Shown in pieces: positions 25,898 through 27,518 of a DNA stretch of 27,518 nt (position 1 is the stretch's first letter; every line of letters begins with the position of its first letter). A program made the translations under genes and the position numbers. The notes under the pieces were generated by a model that was not told the DNA's origin, searched no databases, and worked only from the letters and a program-made list of their open reading frames with translations. This DNA comes from CAUZJO01 sp963580245 (GTDB lineage: Bacteria > Sumerlaeota > Sumerlaeia > MVZB01): the NCBI GenBank assembly GCA_963580245.1, contig CAUZJO010000061.1:1-27518 (forward strand), given 5' to 3'.

Positions 25898-27004
25898 ATG
25901 AATCCTTCGGCTGATCAATTGCATCCCTCAACGCCGCGGGCGATCCGGCGGGCGATCCTGCAATGGTACGACGACGAACATCGCTCCCTGCCGTGGCGAA
26001 CCGAGCCCTCGGAATACGGCACGGTCGTTTCCGAAATCATGCTCCAACAGACCCAAGTGGCCACCGTCATCCCGTTTTACGAGCGGTTCATCGAACACTT
26101 CCCGTCGTTTAAGGCGCTGGCCGAGGCCTCGGAGCAGGACGTCCTGGCCGCCTGGTCGGGGCTGGGTTATTACCGCCGGGCGCGGATGCTGAAGCGGGCA
26201 GCCGAGGCACTGACGCGCCGCCACGGAGGGTGCTTGCCGCGTGACGAGAAGGCCCTGGCCGAGCTGCCCGGGTTTGGCCAGTACACGGTCGGCGCGGTCG
26301 GTTCGATCGCGCTGGGGATGCCGCTGCCGCTGGTCGATGGCAACGTGCGGCGGGTCATCGGCCGGGTACTGGCGATGGATCAGGACCTCAGCAAGGGGCC
26401 GGGCAAGAAGCGGCTGTGGGCGGCGTGCGCGGAGCTGGTCGATCCCGAGCGTCCCGGCGATTTCAACCAGGGCCTGATGGAACTGGGCGCGACGATCTGC
26501 CTCCCGCGCGAACCGCTGTGCCTCGTCTGTCCGCTCTTCAAACAGTGCAAGGCGCGAGCGTTCGGGAAACAGGAAGCCTACCCGCGGCCGATCAAGTACC
26601 CGGCCGTCAAGCAGGTGCGCGAGGTGGCCGTGGCGTTGATGCGGCGCGGACGGGTGCTGGTGTTGCAGAGGGGCGAGGGGATATCGTTCGCCGGGATGTG
26701 GGAGTTGCCGCGACTCGATTCGCGCGAGGTGCTCGAGACCGACGAGCTAACCCCCGCGCATGTCCTCTTCGACCTGTTGCGCCTGCGCCGGAGTTGCCGC
26801 GGCGGGCCGATCGGCCGCGCCCGCTCGACGTTTACGCACCACGCCATCACCACCGAACTCTACCGGGTCGAGCAAGCCGCCAACGCCCCGCCCATCCGCC
26901 GCCAACGCCACATCGCCCACAAATGGATCAGCCCGCGCTCGCTGGCGTCACTTCCCGCCAGTCGGGCGCAACGGAGGCTGTTCGAGCTGTTAGTCGCTGA
27001 ATGA
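25898..27004 (+). CDS. mutY: Adenine DNA glycosylase MutY
   Basis: 368 residues from ATG 25898. It excises adenine mispaired with 8-oxoguanine. The helix-hairpin-helix is LPGFGQYTVGAVGSIALG. Catalytic residues are Glu46 (VVSEIMLQQTQVAT) and Asp147 (PLVDGNVRRV). The [4Fe-4S] ligands follow the C-x6-C-x2-C-x5-C pattern at C201, C208, C211 and C217 (CLPREPLCLVCPLFKQC). The C-terminal NUDIX-like domain has VAVALMRRGRVLVLQRGEG and FTHHAITTELY, matching the MutY FSH-type 8-oxoG recognition loop. An in-frame TTG at 25805 would add 31 residues with no homology feel; 25898 begins just before the first helix. It is divergent from the unknown 377-aa gene. Confidence 0.96.
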   Translation: MNPSADQLHPSTPRAIRRAILQWYDDEHRSLPWRTEPSEYGTVVSEIMLQQTQVATVIPFYERFIEHFPSFKALAEASEQDVLAAWSGLGYYRRARMLKRAAEALTRRHGGCLPRDEKALAELPGFGQYTVGAVGSIALGMPLPLVDGNVRRVIGRVLAMDQDLSKGPGKKRLWAACAELVDPERPGDFNQGLMELGATICLPREPLCLVCPLFKQCKARAFGKQEAYPRPIKYPAVKQVREVAVALMRRGRVLVLQRGEGISFAGMWELPRLDSREVLETDELTPAHVLFDLLRLRRSCRGGPIGRARSTFTHHAITTELYRVEQAANAPPIRRQRHIAHKWISPRSLASLPASRAQRRLFELLVAE

Positions 27005-27166
27005 CCCGTGGTGGTGGTGTGTGAGGGGTCAAGCGCAACCGATCCCCCACCTGATCAACCTATCTCAAAACATGAGTCGGCCGGAATATTCGGTAGTGTC
27101 TCCGTTTCGATTTTTCGATTTCCAAGTCCTAGAAAAAGCTTGACTTTTACCGCCTTCGCTCCTATC

Positions 27167-27391
27167 ATGTATCCGTTCGTCGCCTTCTATTACTTGACCC
27201 TTTATATCTGCTCTCTACTCGTAGGGGCAACGAGGCTGATTAACTGCTGGACCACGTATATCATTACGGAAGGTCAATGGTCGGCAGTGATCTACAACCT
27301 CGTGTCAGCGGTCATGGTTTTTGGGATTGCAACTTTCTTCAGGTTTCTCGCTGGGAGAAGCTTCGCTCCGCCAACCCATTTTCCGCAGTAA
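27167..27391 (+). CDS. Possible small membrane protein, 74 aa
   Basis: From ATG 27167 the frame gives two strongly hydrophobic segments, MYPFVAFYYLTLYICSLLVG and a second at IYNLVSAVMVFGIATFFRFL, separated by a short loop (RLINCWTTYIITEGQWS). A longer frame from 27008 adds a Ser/Pro-rich start that looks noncoding. There is no clear ribosome site (ttcgctcctatc before ATG). It overlaps the minus-strand frame at 27305-27518, so at most one is likely real in the overlap. No family is recognised; the DNA is less GC-rich than mutY. Confidence 0.35.
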   Translation: MYPFVAFYYLTLYICSLLVGATRLINCWTTYIITEGQWSAVIYNLVSAVMVFGIATFFRFLAGRSFAPPTHFPQ

Positions 27392-27518
27392 TTGCTTCAG
27401 TCGGGTGATTTTTCGGGTGATCGCACGATACGGAGGATTGATTTTGTTCAAATCCGTCTCTGACATGCCCATGTAGTGCAGACCACCCCCTTGCCACGGG
27501 CCTTTCGCGTTGTCAAAA
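27305..27518 (-). CDS. C-terminal end of an unknown gene entering from the right edge
   Basis: On the minus strand one frame is open from the window edge to TGA 27307-27305. It reads FDNAKGPWQGGGLHYMGMSE, then NKINPPYRAITRKITRLKQL and a Ser/Glu/Pro-rich tail. The GPWQGGG start and basic amphipathic stretch have protein character, but no family is recognised and no start is visible. It competes with the overlapping plus-strand small membrane frame. Confidence 0.35.
   Translation of the reverse strand, partial: FDNAKGPWQGGGLHYMGMSETDLNKINPPYRAITRKITRLKQLLRKMGWRSEASPSEKPEESCNPKNHDR

Overview
GC-rich chromosomal DNA from a Gram-negative-type bacterium. The gene set combines a PQQ-like beta-propeller protein, a large SecA with a Cys-rich insertion, an exosortase with an EpsI partner, an MreB-type actin, an SxtJ-like membrane protein, and a pseudopilin whose C-terminal motif (YDPTNGS...GDIFR) I associate with Sumerlaeota, Hydrogenedentota and planctomycete-like lineages. 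This is inference from family memory; no taxonomic marker in the window settles it.

Layout. 1-2100 is a degraded accessory stretch: the tail of an SGNH-like hydrolase, fragments of two unrelated insertion sequences, one possible small membrane protein and long gene-free DNA. It ends in a tRNA-Gly(TCC) with a readable promoter and terminator (1931-2216). 2436-3773 is an exported beta-propeller protein, followed by a REP-like palindrome cluster. 4066-11262 is all minus strand: rplM-rpsI with a good promoter, two response-regulator genes (one REC-PP2C, one REC-only) that each carry a one-base frameshift in a homopolymer, a metallophosphoesterase, and secA. 11263-11777 separates divergent transcription units and holds a 185-bp imperfect inverted repeat. 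11778-21550 is all plus strand: SxtJ-like protein, an 834-residue HEAT-like protein, a frameshifted pseudopilin, uppP, polyprenyl synthetase, mreB, DUF177 (YceD), exosortase and EpsI. 21645-22520 is a decayed patch with a VOC fragment and an unknown gene with a premature TAA. Then come thrS and an unknown 377-residue protein (minus strand) and mutY (plus strand). The right edge holds two overlapping weak candidates.

How the genes fit together. uppP and the polyprenyl synthetase lie 39 bases apart and both concern isoprenoid or undecaprenyl carriers. mreB and the exosortase/EpsI pair follow on the same strand, so 15.9-21.6 kb reads as an envelope-biogenesis block. The two response regulators probably form one signalling pathway ending in a PP2C-type (RsbU/SpoIIE-like) phosphatase, but no kinase, sigma factor or anti-sigma factor is in the window.

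The most notable non-routine features are the 185-bp inverted repeat, the exosortase/EpsI junction (EpsI has no ordinary start codon where one is expected, and the two genes share a frame split by one TGA), the in-frame TAA in the unknown gene near thrS, the Cys cluster in SecA, and repeated one-base frameshifts in otherwise intact genes. I did not find a convincing complete new multi-gene system.
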